Shown in pieces: positions 1-6,917 of a stretch of DNA of 7,171 bases. The position numbers and the translations under genes are program-made. The notes under the pieces are model-generated. The model did no database searches, had not been told where the DNA came from, and saw only the letters and a list, made by a program, of their open reading frames with translations. The DNA is from Mycobacterium sp. (GTDB taxonomy: Bacteria > Actinomycetota > Actinomycetes > Mycobacteriales > Mycobacteriaceae): contig JAFAQO010000608.1 of the NCBI GenBank assembly GCA_019246375.1, positions 1 through 7,171 of the forward strand, in the 5' to 3' direction. The stretch's first letter is position 1; each line of letters opens with the position of its first letter.

Positions 1-1301
1 ACACCGCCGACATCTCCGATCGGGAAAACTTGCAGTGTCACTGGATCGAAATCGAAAACGTTCCCGAGATCTGGCAGCGGCTTGCCGCCGTCGGCCTGCA
101 GACCACCGAGGCCTGCGGCGACTGCCCACGCGGCATGCTCGGATCGCCGGTGGCCGGCGAAGCGCTTGACGAGGTGCTGGACGCCTCGCCCGCGCTCGAC
201 GAGATCATTCGCCGCTACATCGGCAAGCCCGAGTACGCCAACCTGCCGCGCAAGTACAAGACGGCGGTCTCCGGTCTGCAGGACGTCGCGCATGAGGTCA
301 ACGACGTCTCGTTTATCGGCGTGATCCACCCCGACCATGGACCGGGGCTGGACCTGTGGGTGGGGGGCGGGCTGTCCACCAATCCGATGCTGGCGCAGCG
401 GGTCGGCGTCTGGGTGCCGCTCGACGAGGTGCCCGACGTATGGGAGGCCGTCACCGCTATATTCCGCGACTACGGGTACCGGCGGCTGCGCTCCAAGGCC
501 CGAATGAAGTTCCTGATCAAGGACTGGGGCGTCGCCAAGTTCCGCGAGGTTCTCGAAACCGAATATCTCAAGCGGCCGTTGATCGACGGGCCGGCCCCGG
601 AGCCGGTCAAGCACCCAATCGACCATGTGGGGGTACAGCGGCTGAAGAATGGCCGCAACGCGGTCGGGGTGGCTCCGATCGCCGGGCGGGTATCGGGCAC
701 GATCCTGTCGGCGGTAGCCGACCTGATGGAACGCGTCGGGTCCGACCGTGCGCGGTTCACCGCCTACCAGAAGCTGATCATCCTCGACGTACCCGACGAC
801 AAGCTCGAAGAATTCCTCGCCGGCCTGGAGGCGCTGGGACTTCCGTCGCGGCCGTCGCACTGGCGCAAGAACCTGATGGCCTGCTCGGGCATCGAGTTCT
901 GCAAGCTGTCGTTCGCCGAAACGCGCGGCAGGGCACAGCATCTGGTGCCCGAACTGGAACGTCGACTCGAGGACGTCAACTCTCAGCTGGACGTGCCGAT
1001 CACGGTCAACATCAACGGCTGCCCGAACTCGTGCGCGCGGATCCAGGTCGCTGACATTGGGTTCAAGGGCCAGATGGTCGACGACGGTCATGGTGGATCG
1101 ATCGAGGGCTTCCAGGTGCACCTGGGCGGCAGCCTGGGTGCCGACAGTGGGTTCGGCCGCAAGCTGCGTCAGCACAAGGTCACCAGCGAGGAGCTGGGCG
1201 ACTACATCGACCGTGTGGTCCGCAACTTCATCAAACATCGAAACGAAGGTGAGCGATTCGCCCAGTGGGTCGTCCGGGCCGACGAGGCGGACCTGCGATG
1301 A
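1..1301 (+). CDS. sirA: Ferredoxin-dependent assimilatory sulfite reductase, 5'-truncated
   Basis: This enzyme reduces sulfite to sulfide with six electrons from ferredoxin, using siroheme coupled to a [4Fe-4S] cluster in the cytoplasm. The gene enters the window already open: codons run from base 3, giving 432 residues. From a remembered length of about 555 aa for M. tuberculosis SirA/NirA, roughly 123 N-terminal residues are missing. The cluster/siroheme cysteines are intact as C-x5-C (codons at 882 and 900) and C-x3-C (1020 and 1032). With the 123-residue offset, the Cys at 114-116 (in ACGDC) matches Cys161, which forms a covalent bond with Tyr69 in the M. tuberculosis enzyme. The nearby CPR arginine and the two lysines of RKYK match the known substrate-binding residues. 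A second ferredoxin-like half domain (about 645-850) precedes the catalytic C-terminal domain. The stop overlaps the cysH start. It was formerly misnamed nitrite reductase (nirA) in this genus. Confidence 0.96.
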   Translation, partial: TADISDRENLQCHWIEIENVPEIWQRLAAVGLQTTEACGDCPRGMLGSPVAGEALDEVLDASPALDEIIRRYIGKPEYANLPRKYKTAVSGLQDVAHEVNDVSFIGVIHPDHGPGLDLWVGGGLSTNPMLAQRVGVWVPLDEVPDVWEAVTAIFRDYGYRRLRSKARMKFLIKDWGVAKFREVLETEYLKRPLIDGPAPEPVKHPIDHVGVQRLKNGRNAVGVAPIAGRVSGTILSAVADLMERVGSDRARFTAYQKLIILDVPDDKLEEFLAGLEALGLPSRPSHWRKNLMACSGIEFCKLSFAETRGRAQHLVPELERRLEDVNSQLDVPITVNINGCPNSCARIQVADIGFKGQMVDDGHGGSIEGFQVHLGGSLGADSGFGRKLRQHKVTSEELGDYIDRVVRNFIKHRNEGERFAQWVVRADEADLR

Positions 1302-2032
1302 GCGGCCGGTTCAGCGAGGCGCAGCTGCGAGAGCTGGCCGCAAGCGGCGCAGGGGAGCTGGGCGGCGCCAGCGCCACCGACCTGTTGCAGTGGACCGACG
1401 ATAACTTCGGCGGTATCCACGGTCCCCGTGGCGGGGCCACCTGCAACTACGTGGTGGCCTCCAACATGCAGGACGCGGTGCTCGTGGATCTGGCGGCCAA
1501 AGTGCGCCCCGGGGTGCCCGTGCTGTTTCTGGACACCGGTTATCACTTCGTGGAGACAATCGGCACTCGTGACGCGGTCGAGGCGGTCTACGACATTCGG
1601 ATACTTAACGTCACTCCCGAACACACGGTGGCAGAGCAAGACAAACTGCTGGGCAAGGACCTGTTCGCCCGGGAGCCCAACGAATGCTGCCGGTTGCGTA
1701 AAGTCGCTCCGCTGAGCAAGGCGTTGAGTGGCTATTCCGCGTGGGTGACGGGGCTGCGCCGGATCGAGGCACCGACTCGGGCCAACGCCCCGCTGATCAG
1801 CTTCGACGAGGCATTCAAGCTGGTGAAGATCAACCCGCTGGCGGCGTGGTCCGACCAGGATGTGCAGGACTACATCGACGAGAACGATGTGCTCGTCAAT
1901 CCGCTTGTGCACGAAGGCTATCCGTCGATCGGCTGCGCTCCGTGCACCGCCAAGCCGGCCGAGGGTGCTGATCCGCGCAGCGGCCGCTGGCAGGGCCTGA
2001 CCAAGACCGAATGCGGGTTGCACGCATCGTGA
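1298..2032 (+). CDS. cysH: Adenosine 5'-phosphosulfate (APS) reductase
   Basis: The protein has 244 residues and reduces APS to sulfite and AMP with thioredoxin as electron donor. That step feeds SirA, encoded immediately upstream. It has the iron-sulfur signature of APS-type rather than PAPS-type reductases: Cys130-Cys131 (ECCRLRK) and Cys213-x2-Cys216 (GCAPC), the four [4Fe-4S] ligands. The catalytic Cys239 lies in the C-terminal KTECGLH motif. LDTGYHFVET (79-88) belongs to the PP-loop nucleotide-binding fold. I chose the ATG at 1298 because it overlaps the sirA TGA as ATGA, has GAGG at 1284-1287 ten bases upstream, and gives the MSG start I recall for the M. tuberculosis protein. An in-frame ATG at 1265 lies deep inside sirA and would add 11 unlikely residues. 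The N-terminal region is about 10 residues shorter than I recall for M. tuberculosis CysH (254 aa). Confidence 0.96.
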   Translation: MSGRFSEAQLRELAASGAGELGGASATDLLQWTDDNFGGIHGPRGGATCNYVVASNMQDAVLVDLAAKVRPGVPVLFLDTGYHFVETIGTRDAVEAVYDIRILNVTPEHTVAEQDKLLGKDLFAREPNECCRLRKVAPLSKALSGYSAWVTGLRRIEAPTRANAPLISFDEAFKLVKINPLAAWSDQDVQDYIDENDVLVNPLVHEGYPSIGCAPCTAKPAEGADPRSGRWQGLTKTECGLHAS

Positions 2033-2082
2033 CTGCGCCGGCGACGATGCAGAGCGAAGCGATGAGGAGGAGCGGCGCCTGA
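2030..2082 (+). repeat. MIRU-like 53-bp element between cysH and che1
   Basis: The 53 bp from the cysH TGA to the last base of a second TGA overlapping the che1 ATG match, from memory, the core of mycobacterial interspersed repetitive units (for example those in senX3-regX3). The recognisable core includes GACGATGCAGAGCGAAGCGA followed by GAGGAGG (2064-2070). It contains a mini-ORF, ATG at 2047 to TGA at 2080-2082 (MQSEAMRRSGA), whose stop overlaps the che1 start as TGATG. This is the arrangement described for MIRUs inserted at operon junctions. GCGCCG (2035-2040) and CGGCGC (2073-2078) form a 6-bp inverted repeat around the purine-rich segment. No second copy is visible in the window. Confidence 0.75.
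2064..2070 (+). promoter_or_regulatory. Ribosome binding site of che1, inside the MIRU
   Basis: GAGGAGG is a strong Shine-Dalgarno sequence 11 nt before the che1 ATG at 2082. It belongs to the repeat element, so the repeat supplies the translation signal for che1. It would lie in the loop of a possible hairpin formed by GCGCCG (2035-2040) and CGGCGC (2073-2078). Confidence 0.7.
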
Positions 2083-2798
2083 TGACGACACTTGTGCTCA
2101 CCGCGCATGGCAGCGCGGATCCGCGGTCGGCCGCCAACGCCCGGGCCGTCGCGGAGTTGGTCGAATGCATGCGGCCGGGCCTCGACGTGCGCGTCGCGTT
2201 CTGTGAGCTGAATCGGCCCGGCCTGACCGACGTGCTTAGGTCAGTCCGGGACACGGCCGTCGTCACTCCGCTGCTGCTTTCCGACGCCTATCACGCCCGC
2301 ACGGACATCCCCCGCCAGATCGCCGAGTCGGCCGCGGGTCACCGGGTGCGCCAGGCCGGCGTGCTCGGTGAGGACGATCGCCTGGTGTCGGTGCTGCGCG
2401 AACGGCTGGCCGAACGCGGGGTGTCCGGGCTCGACCCAGAACTCGGTGTACTGGTGGTCGCTATCGGCTCATCGGCAGCCGCGTCGAATGCGCGCACTGC
2501 GGCGGTCGCGCCAAGGCTGGCCGCGGGAACGCGCTGGGCGGCTACGACGACCGTATTTGCCACCGGAGCCGGGCCGTCACTCGCCGATGCCGCCCGCCAG
2601 TTGCGGCAACGCGGCGCTCGCCGGCTCGTGGTTGCGCCGTGGTTCCTGGCGCCGGGACGACTGCCTGACCGGGTGCGACTGGTGGCCCGAGAGTTCGGCA
2701 TTGTGGTGGCGGCGCCGTTGGGCGCCCACCGGCTGGTGGCAGCGACGGTGCTGGATCGCTTCGATCAGGCGCTGGCCGCCGACCAGTTGGCGGCTTAG
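2082..2798 (+). CDS. che1: Sirohydrochlorin ferrochelatase (CbiX/SirB family)
   Basis: The 238-residue protein probably inserts Fe2+ into sirohydrochlorin to give siroheme, the cofactor of SirA encoded two genes upstream. The N-terminal half has the CbiX hallmarks: LTAHGSADPRS with the metal-site candidate His9, and TPLLLSDAYHARTDIP with His71. The second half repeats the fold (from about 120: GVLVVAIGSS, then VVAPWFLAPGRLPDRV at 183-198), but has serine where the first copy has the HGS histidine, so only the first half is likely to keep the complete active site. The start is fixed by the GAGGAGG upstream and the MTTLVLTAHGS beginning. It is the last gene of the reduction operon, ending 182 bp before the convergent cysA stop. 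The length is shorter than the roughly 280 aa I recall for M. tuberculosis Rv2393. Cobaltochelatase activity is an alternative, but the linkage to sirA favours siroheme. Confidence 0.88.
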   Translation: MTTLVLTAHGSADPRSAANARAVAELVECMRPGLDVRVAFCELNRPGLTDVLRSVRDTAVVTPLLLSDAYHARTDIPRQIAESAAGHRVRQAGVLGEDDRLVSVLRERLAERGVSGLDPELGVLVVAIGSSAAASNARTAAVAPRLAAGTRWAATTTVFATGAGPSLADAARQLRQRGARRLVVAPWFLAPGRLPDRVRLVAREFGIVVAAPLGAHRLVAATVLDRFDQALAADQLAA

Positions 2799-2799
2799 T

Positions 2800-2815
2800 A
2801 CGCCAAAACCGGCGT
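2800..2815 (+). terminator. Possible hairpin just after the che1 stop
   Basis: ACGCC and GGCGT form a perfect 5-bp stem around the 6-base loop AAAACC, beginning 2 nt after the che1 TAG. No T tract follows (TAGCG), so this is at best a short U-less terminator or an mRNA-end stabiliser. Confidence 0.25.
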
Positions 2816-2872
2816 TAGCGCGGCAAAGTTCCACAAGTTGGCACCCCCACTTGGCTGCCGATAAGACTTCGG

Positions 2873-2889
2873 CCATGGACCGACCATGG
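2873..2889. terminator. Possible bidirectional hairpin in the convergent spacer
   Basis: Two copies of the self-complementary CCATGG, separated by ACCGA, form a 6-bp stem with a 5-base loop on either strand. It lies 74 nt after che1 and 91 nt after cysA. A T tract is missing on both sides, so termination is only a suggestion based on position. Confidence 0.25.
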
Positions 2890-2980
2890 TTGAGGCACCG
2901 ACAGCTCACCGAGATTGACGTCAGCGCGAAAAGGGGTGAGTGAGCAGTACGCCAGCTCGAATTCGACGCAGCCATAACGC

Positions 2981-4033
2981 CTAGGTTGAGCTCAGCGCGC
3001 CCTGGTTTTCGCTCACCTGCGCCGGCATCTGGCGACCGATAGGCGGCACCCGGGTGGCGCGCACGTAGACGGTGTCACCCTCCCGCAGGCCGAGCGCCTC
3101 GGCATCCCCGCGGGTGATCTGGGCGGTGAACGGCCCGCCGGTGGCGGCGTTGGTCAACTCGACGCGCACCTCGAAGCCCAGCATCACCACCCGGTCGATG
3201 GTCGCGCGGACGACTCCGGTGGCCTGGGTGGTGCCGTCGCCGGCGATCTTCATATCGGGATTGCGACCGACCCGAATGTCGTGCGGACGAACCAGGATGC
3301 CGTTCAACGAGGACACCGCGCCCAGGAAGGACATCACGAAGGGGTTGGCCGGGGCGTCGTAGACGGTTGTCGGCGATCCGACCTGCTCGATGCGACCTTT
3401 ATTGAGCACAGCGATCCGGTCCGCCACGTCGAGCGCCTCGGCCTGGTCGTGAGTGACCAGCACGGTCGTGACGTGCACCTCGTCGTGCAGGCGGCGCAGC
3501 CAGGATCGGAGATCCTCACGAACCTTGGCGTCCAGCGCGCCGAACGGCTCGTCGAGCAGCAACACCTGGGGGTCAACGGCCAGCGCACGCGCGAGCGCCA
3601 TGCGCTGACGCTGGCCACCGGATAGCTGATTGGGGTAGCGGCCGTGAAATCCGCTCAAACCCACCACCTCGAGCAGGCCGTCGACCTTCTTTGTGATCTC
3701 GGCTTTGGGCCGCCTGCGGATCTTCAATCCAAAGGCCACGTTGTCCCGCACGGTCAGATGCTTGAAAGCGGCGTAGTGCTGGAAGACGAAGCCGATGCCC
3801 CGCCGCTGCGGCGGCACCTTGGTGACGTCGCGGCCGTTGATTGTGATCGTGCCGGTATCCGGCTGGTCGAGGCCCGCAATCGCGCGCAACAGCGTCGACT
3901 TGCCCGACCCGCTGGGGCCTAGCAATGCCGTCAGCGAACCGGCAGGCACGCCGAAGTCGACATCGTCCAGTGCGACGTAGTCGCCGTAGCGTTTGTTGGC
4001 GCCCCGCACGATGATCGCGTTGTTCGTCGTCAT
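2981..4033 (-). CDS. cysA: Sulfate/thiosulfate ABC transporter ATP-binding protein
   Basis: The 350-residue cytoplasmic ATPase powers sulfate import through CysT-CysW. The ATPase parts appear in order: Walker [10 protein letters not shown] (39-47), Q-loop Gln85, signature LSGGQ (137-141), Walker B VLLLDE (157-162), D-loop GALDAK (165-170) and switch His195. The C-terminal region (about 240-335, with [10 protein letters not shown] and [20 protein letters not shown]) is the TOBE-type regulatory domain of the CysA/MalK group. The ATG at 4033 is chosen because AAGGAG (4042-4047) is 8 nt upstream and the product starts close to the family N terminus. A GTG directly in front (4036-4034) is a possible alternative. 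The frame stays open far upstream inside cysW, but that extension is a shadow. The gene is last in the import operon, 26 nt after cysW. It corresponds to M. tuberculosis cysA1 (Rv2397c). Confidence 0.96.
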   Translation of the reverse strand: MTTNNAIIVRGANKRYGDYVALDDVDFGVPAGSLTALLGPSGSGKSTLLRAIAGLDQPDTGTITINGRDVTKVPPQRRGIGFVFQHYAAFKHLTVRDNVAFGLKIRRRPKAEITKKVDGLLEVVGLSGFHGRYPNQLSGGQRQRMALARALAVDPQVLLLDEPFGALDAKVREDLRSWLRRLHDEVHVTTVLVTHDQAEALDVADRIAVLNKGRIEQVGSPTTVYDAPANPFVMSFLGAVSSLNGILVRPHDIRVGRNPDMKIAGDGTTQATGVVRATIDRVVMLGFEVRVELTNAATGGPFTAQITRGDAEALGLREGDTVYVRATRVPPIGRQMPAQVSENQGALSST

Positions 4034-4059
4034 CACCCCTTCTCCTTGCCGAATCCTCG

Positions 4060-4878
4060 TCATGCTTGTTTTGTTGCTCGTGCACGCCGCACATCGAGAA
4101 TCACCTGAACGATCAGCACGACCACCGCGACTGTCATCAGCAGCGTCGACAGCGCGTAGGCGCCGTATTCGGCGCCTCGGTTGTAGCGGTCGGACACCAG
4201 CAGTGTCAGCGTCTGAGATTTCCCCGGAAGATTCGACGACACCATGATGACCGCGCCGTACTCGCCGAGAGTACGAGCAACGGTCAGCACGATGCCGTAG
4301 GTCAGTCCCCACCGGATGGACGGCAGCGTGACCCGCCAAAACGTCTGCCACCAGTTCGATCCCAGTGTCGCCGCCGCCTCTTCCTGGTCGGTGCCGAGTT
4401 CGTGCAGCACGGGTTCGACTTCGCGGACCACAAACGGCAGGGTGACGAACACGCTGGCGAGCACGATGCCGGGCAGGCCGAAGATGATCTTTATGCCGAA
4501 GTCTCTTTCCACGAAACCGAGTGCACCGGCTGATCCCCACAGCACGATCAGCGCGACACCCACGATGACCGGTGAGACCGCGAACGGCAGGTCAATGATC
4601 GCTTGCAGTAGGCCCTTACCTCGAAACCGATTGCGTGCCAAAACCAGTGCTGTCGGGATGCCGAAGAGGACGTTGAGCGGCACCACGATCGCAACCACCA
4701 AAAGCGACAAATGCAGCGCCGACACCGCGGCGGGCGTGCTGATGTAGGCGTAGAACTGCCCGAGTCCCGGCGCGAAGGTTCGCCACAGGATCACCGCAAC
4801 CGGGACGAGCAGCAGCACCGCGATATAGGCCAGTGCAATAAAGCGAATGAGGTAGCGAACGCCGGGCGACAGGCTCAT
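4060..4878 (-). CDS. cysW: Sulfate ABC transporter permease CysW
   Basis: This 272-residue inner-membrane permease is one of two that form the sulfate channel. About six hydrophobic segments are visible (near 12-32, 54-80, 95-115, 130-152, 192-212 and 240-262). The cytoplasmic EAA loop that docks on CysA is clear at 166-186 (EEAAATLG, ending in RVTLP). [20 protein letters not shown] (205-224) is typical of the CysT/CysW family. I place the start at 4878: its ATG overlaps the cysT TGA as ATGA, AGGAG (4887-4891) lies 8 nt upstream, and the 272-aa length equals what I recall for M. tuberculosis Rv2398c. The frame extends further upstream but only antiparallel to cysT sense codons. Translation is probably coupled to cysT. 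Confidence 0.95.
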   Translation of the reverse strand: MSLSPGVRYLIRFIALAYIAVLLLVPVAVILWRTFAPGLGQFYAYISTPAAVSALHLSLLVVAIVVPLNVLFGIPTALVLARNRFRGKGLLQAIIDLPFAVSPVIVGVALIVLWGSAGALGFVERDFGIKIIFGLPGIVLASVFVTLPFVVREVEPVLHELGTDQEEAAATLGSNWWQTFWRVTLPSIRWGLTYGIVLTVARTLGEYGAVIMVSSNLPGKSQTLTLLVSDRYNRGAEYGAYALSTLLMTVAVVVLIVQVILDVRRARATKQA

Positions 4879-5756
4879 GCAGCCAGCTCCTGGCGTTTGG
4901 CCGCGCGGGCGCCGAGGGCACGCAGAATCAGCAGCACGATGAAAGACATCGCCAGCAGGACAACGGAGATTGCGGCCGCACCGGTACGGTCGTCGTTCTC
5001 GATCAGAGTCCGAATCCACTGCGACGACACTTCGGTTTTGCCTGGCACCGCGCCGCCGATCAGCACAACAGAACCGAACTCACCGATAGCACGTGAAAAC
5101 GCCAGGCCCGCACCGGACAACAACGCCGGTAGCAGCGACGGCAGCACAACGGAGATGAAAATCGTCGGGTTGTTCGCACCCAGCGACGCGGCGGCCTCCT
5201 CAGTCTCCCGGTCGAATTCGAGTAGCACTGGCTGCACGGCTCGCACAACGAACGGCAATGTGACGAACGCCAGCGCGGCCCCTACCCCCCACGAGGTGTG
5301 CTGAAGATGCAGGCCCACCGGGCTATTGGGCCCGTAGAGGGCCAGCATCACCAGACTCGCCACGATGGTGGGCAGTGCGAACGGCAGGTCGATGATCGCA
5401 TCGACGAGCCGTTTGCCCCGGAAATCGTCGCGGACCAGCACCCACGCGATCAGTAGGCCGAACGGCACGTTGAGCAGGGTGACTGCGGCCGAAATAGTCA
5501 GTGTCACCCGAAACGAAGCCAGCGCGGCGTTGGACGAAATTGCCAACCAGAATGCCTGCCAGCCACCGTCGACAGCTTGCCACGCGATCGCGGCCAACGG
5601 CAGCAAGACGATCACCGAGAGCCACACCATCGCCGCACCGACCCGAAGTGACGTGCTGCCGCGGTACCGATTTACCAAGCCCTCCGGCCGGCCACCCGCC
5701 CGCGGGTCGATTTCGGGCCGGATCGCCTCCGGGTCGGGCGTTACCGTCGCCGTCAT
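4875..5756 (-). CDS. cysT: Sulfate ABC transporter permease CysT
   Basis: The 293-residue permease partners CysW. A hydrophilic, proline-rich cytoplasmic N terminus of about 38 residues precedes roughly six membrane segments (near 40-60, 84-108, 120-145, 157-177, 205-232 and 258-280). The EAA loop is at 186-206 (EEAAASLG, ending in VVLP). GEFGSVVLIGGAVPGKTEVS (225-244) is the conserved sulfate-permease block. The ATG at 5756 overlaps the subI stop (ATGA). A weak GAAAG (5764-5768) lies 7 nt upstream, so translation is probably coupled to subI. The N-terminal tail is about 10 residues longer than I recall for M. tuberculosis CysT (283 aa), and that tail is the least conserved part. The C terminus ([10 protein letters not shown]) overlaps the cysW start. 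Confidence 0.95.
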   Translation of the reverse strand: MTATVTPDPEAIRPEIDPRAGGRPEGLVNRYRGSTSLRVGAAMVWLSVIVLLPLAAIAWQAVDGGWQAFWLAISSNAALASFRVTLTISAAVTLLNVPFGLLIAWVLVRDDFRGKRLVDAIIDLPFALPTIVASLVMLALYGPNSPVGLHLQHTSWGVGAALAFVTLPFVVRAVQPVLLEFDRETEEAAASLGANNPTIFISVVLPSLLPALLSGAGLAFSRAIGEFGSVVLIGGAVPGKTEVSSQWIRTLIENDDRTGAAAISVVLLAMSFIVLLILRALGARAAKRQELAA

Positions 5757-6799
5757 CCGGTGACTTTCATGTAGATACTGGTGATGCTCCCCGTGTTCTT
5801 GTCGAACAGTTGCGGATCCACCGTGTCCCAGCCACCCAGATCGGTGATCGTCCACAGTTTCACCGGCATTGGGAACATGTTTCGAACATCCGCGGCGACG
5901 GCCGGATCGACCGGTCGAAAACCGGCTTCCGCCCACAACTTCTGCGCCTGGCCGGTGTATTGAAAGTTCTTGAACGCAATCGCGCTATCAAGGTGCCCGC
6001 TGCCGGTCACCACTGCCAGCGGGTTGTCGATCTTGAAGGTCTGCGGTGGCGTGATGTGCTCGACCGGCTTGCCTTGCCGCTCGGTGGTGATCGCTTCGTT
6101 CTCGTAGCTGATCAGCACATCACCGCTGCCCTCAACAAACACATCGGTGGCTTCTCGACCTGAGCCGGGTCGCAATTTGACGTGTTCCCGCACCAGCTTG
6201 TTGACAAAGTCAAGGCCTGCCTGGATATTTCTGCCGCCCTCGCTTTTGACGGCGTACGGGGCGAGCAGGTTCCATTTCGCCGAACCAGAACTGAGCGGAC
6301 TGGGTGTGATTACCTCCACGCCGGGCCGCAGCAGGTCATCCCAATCCTTGATGTTTTTCGGGTTACCCCTTCGCACCACCAGACTCACCACCGACCCGAA
6401 CGGAATGCCCTTGGTGGCGTCTTTGTCCCAATCTGCGGAAACCTTGCCCGCCTTGACCAGCCGGGTGATATCGGGTTCGACCGAAAAGTTCACCAGATCG
6501 GCGGGCTTACCGTCGACAACGCCGCGTGACTGGTCGCCAGAGGCCCCGTATGACGTCACCACCTCGACACCTTTGCCTTCTTCGGAGGCGTTGAACGCGG
6601 GAATCACCTTGCTCCAACCCGGTTCTGGAGCCGAATACGCGACCAGCGTGATACTCGTGTGAGCGTTGGACGCTACACCGCCAACGACGTCGCTGGCGCC
6701 CTCGGTACAGCCTGCGACGACACCGGCGGTGACGGCGATCGCGACGACGCGGCGCCAGCGCGCAGCGAAGCAGCGAATATCCCCGGCGTCGTTGGGCAT
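5753..6799 (-). CDS. subI: Sulfate-binding lipoprotein of the ABC transporter
   Basis: The 348-residue protein captures sulfate outside the membrane and hands it to CysT-CysW. It begins with an arginine-containing n-region and a hydrophobic stretch (18-29) ending in the lipobox VVAGC, so Cys31 should be lipidated after signal peptidase II cleavage. The mature part is a periplasmic sulfate-binding fold: YSAPEPGW, SYGASGDQSRGVVDGKPADL (83-102), the PSPLSSGSAKWN segment (167-178), PGSGREATDVF (211-221) and SYENEA. The ATG at 6799 is preferred because AAAGG (6806-6810) sits 6 nt upstream. A TTG at 6805 is in frame two codons earlier but abuts that site. It is first in the import operon, preceded by a 118-nt leader with a cysteine-rich sORF, suggesting control of the whole operon by cysteine supply. 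It matches M. tuberculosis SubI (Rv2400c). Confidence 0.95.
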   Translation of the reverse strand: MPNDAGDIRCFAARWRRVVAIAVTAGVVAGCTEGASDVVGGVASNAHTSITLVAYSAPEPGWSKVIPAFNASEEGKGVEVVTSYGASGDQSRGVVDGKPADLVNFSVEPDITRLVKAGKVSADWDKDATKGIPFGSVVSLVVRRGNPKNIKDWDDLLRPGVEVITPSPLSSGSAKWNLLAPYAVKSEGGRNIQAGLDFVNKLVREHVKLRPGSGREATDVFVEGSGDVLISYENEAITTERQGKPVEHITPPQTFKIDNPLAVVTGSGHLDSAIAFKNFQYTGQAQKLWAEAGFRPVDPAVAADVRNMFPMPVKLWTITDLGGWDTVDPQLFDKNTGSITSIYMKVTG

Positions 6800-6805
6800 T
6801 GGCAA

Positions 6806-6810
6806 CCTTT
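6806..6810 (-). promoter_or_regulatory. Ribosome binding site of subI
   Basis: AAAGG lies 6 nt before the ATG at 6799 and decides that start over the TTG at 6805, which touches the site directly. Its longer form GAAAGG can pair with CCTTTC at 6855-6850 in the leader. Confidence 0.55.
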
Positions 6811-6838
6811 CGCTGCGGGGCTTATCCGGTAAGAAATC

Positions 6839-6850
6839 CCGTCGCGACGG
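6839..6850. repeat. 12-bp perfect palindrome in the subI leader
   Basis: CCGTCGCGACGG reads identically on both strands, 40 bp upstream of the subI ATG. In RNA it could form a 4-bp stem (CCGT/ACGG) closing a CGCG loop. In DNA it could be an operator for a dimeric regulator. Neither role is shown, and in GC-rich DNA chance is possible. Confidence 0.4.
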
Positions 6851-6917
6851 AAAGGCGATCGGTCAACGCTCAGCAGAGTCCCCGGACTCACATACCAGAC
6901 CGCGCACGGGCATGAAG

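Larger units (their letters stand above)
2799..2980. other. Convergent spacer between the two sulfur operons
   Basis: This stretch lies between the che1 and cysA stops and holds no convincing gene. A 22-codon frame from 2874 lacks a ribosome binding site. Inverted repeats at 2800-2815 and 2873-2889 could help end transcription of the converging operons. TGACGTCA (2916-2923) is an 8-bp palindrome that may be chance. In M. tuberculosis, as I recall it, this junction is occupied by ggtB, Rv2395 and the apr/PE_PGRS41 genes. None of these, nor any visible remnant, is present. Confidence 0.7.
6800..6917 (-). promoter_or_regulatory. subI leader, possible attenuator region
   Basis: This 118-nt stretch lies between the stop of the cysteine-rich sORF and the subI ATG. 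It contains the subI Shine-Dalgarno (6806-6810). An upstream CCTTTC (- strand, 6855-6850) is exactly complementary to GAAAGG (6811-6806), which includes that Shine-Dalgarno. There is also a 5-bp hairpin, GAGTC-CGGG-GACTC (6889-6876), and the 12-bp palindrome at 6839-6850, which shares base 6850 with the anti-Shine-Dalgarno segment. That layout permits alternative structures that hide or expose the ribosome binding site. No U tract typical of a transcriptional terminator is present. The structures were judged by eye, not folded. Confidence 0.45.

Noticed and set aside
2916..2923. TGACGTCA palindrome in the convergent spacer as a regulator site
   Set aside because: It lies downstream of both operons, far from any promoter, and an 8-bp palindrome is expected by chance.
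2368..2943. A long + strand frame overlapping che1 and running into the convergent spacer
   Set aside because: It is a shadow of che1 in another frame, very rich in Trp and Arg as expected of GC-rich shadow translation, and the part beyond che1 has no start signal.
4034..4540. N-terminal extension of cysA in frame upstream of 4033
   Set aside because: It is arginine-rich nonsense lying over the cysW coding sequence. The ATG at 4033 has its own Shine-Dalgarno and matches the family start.
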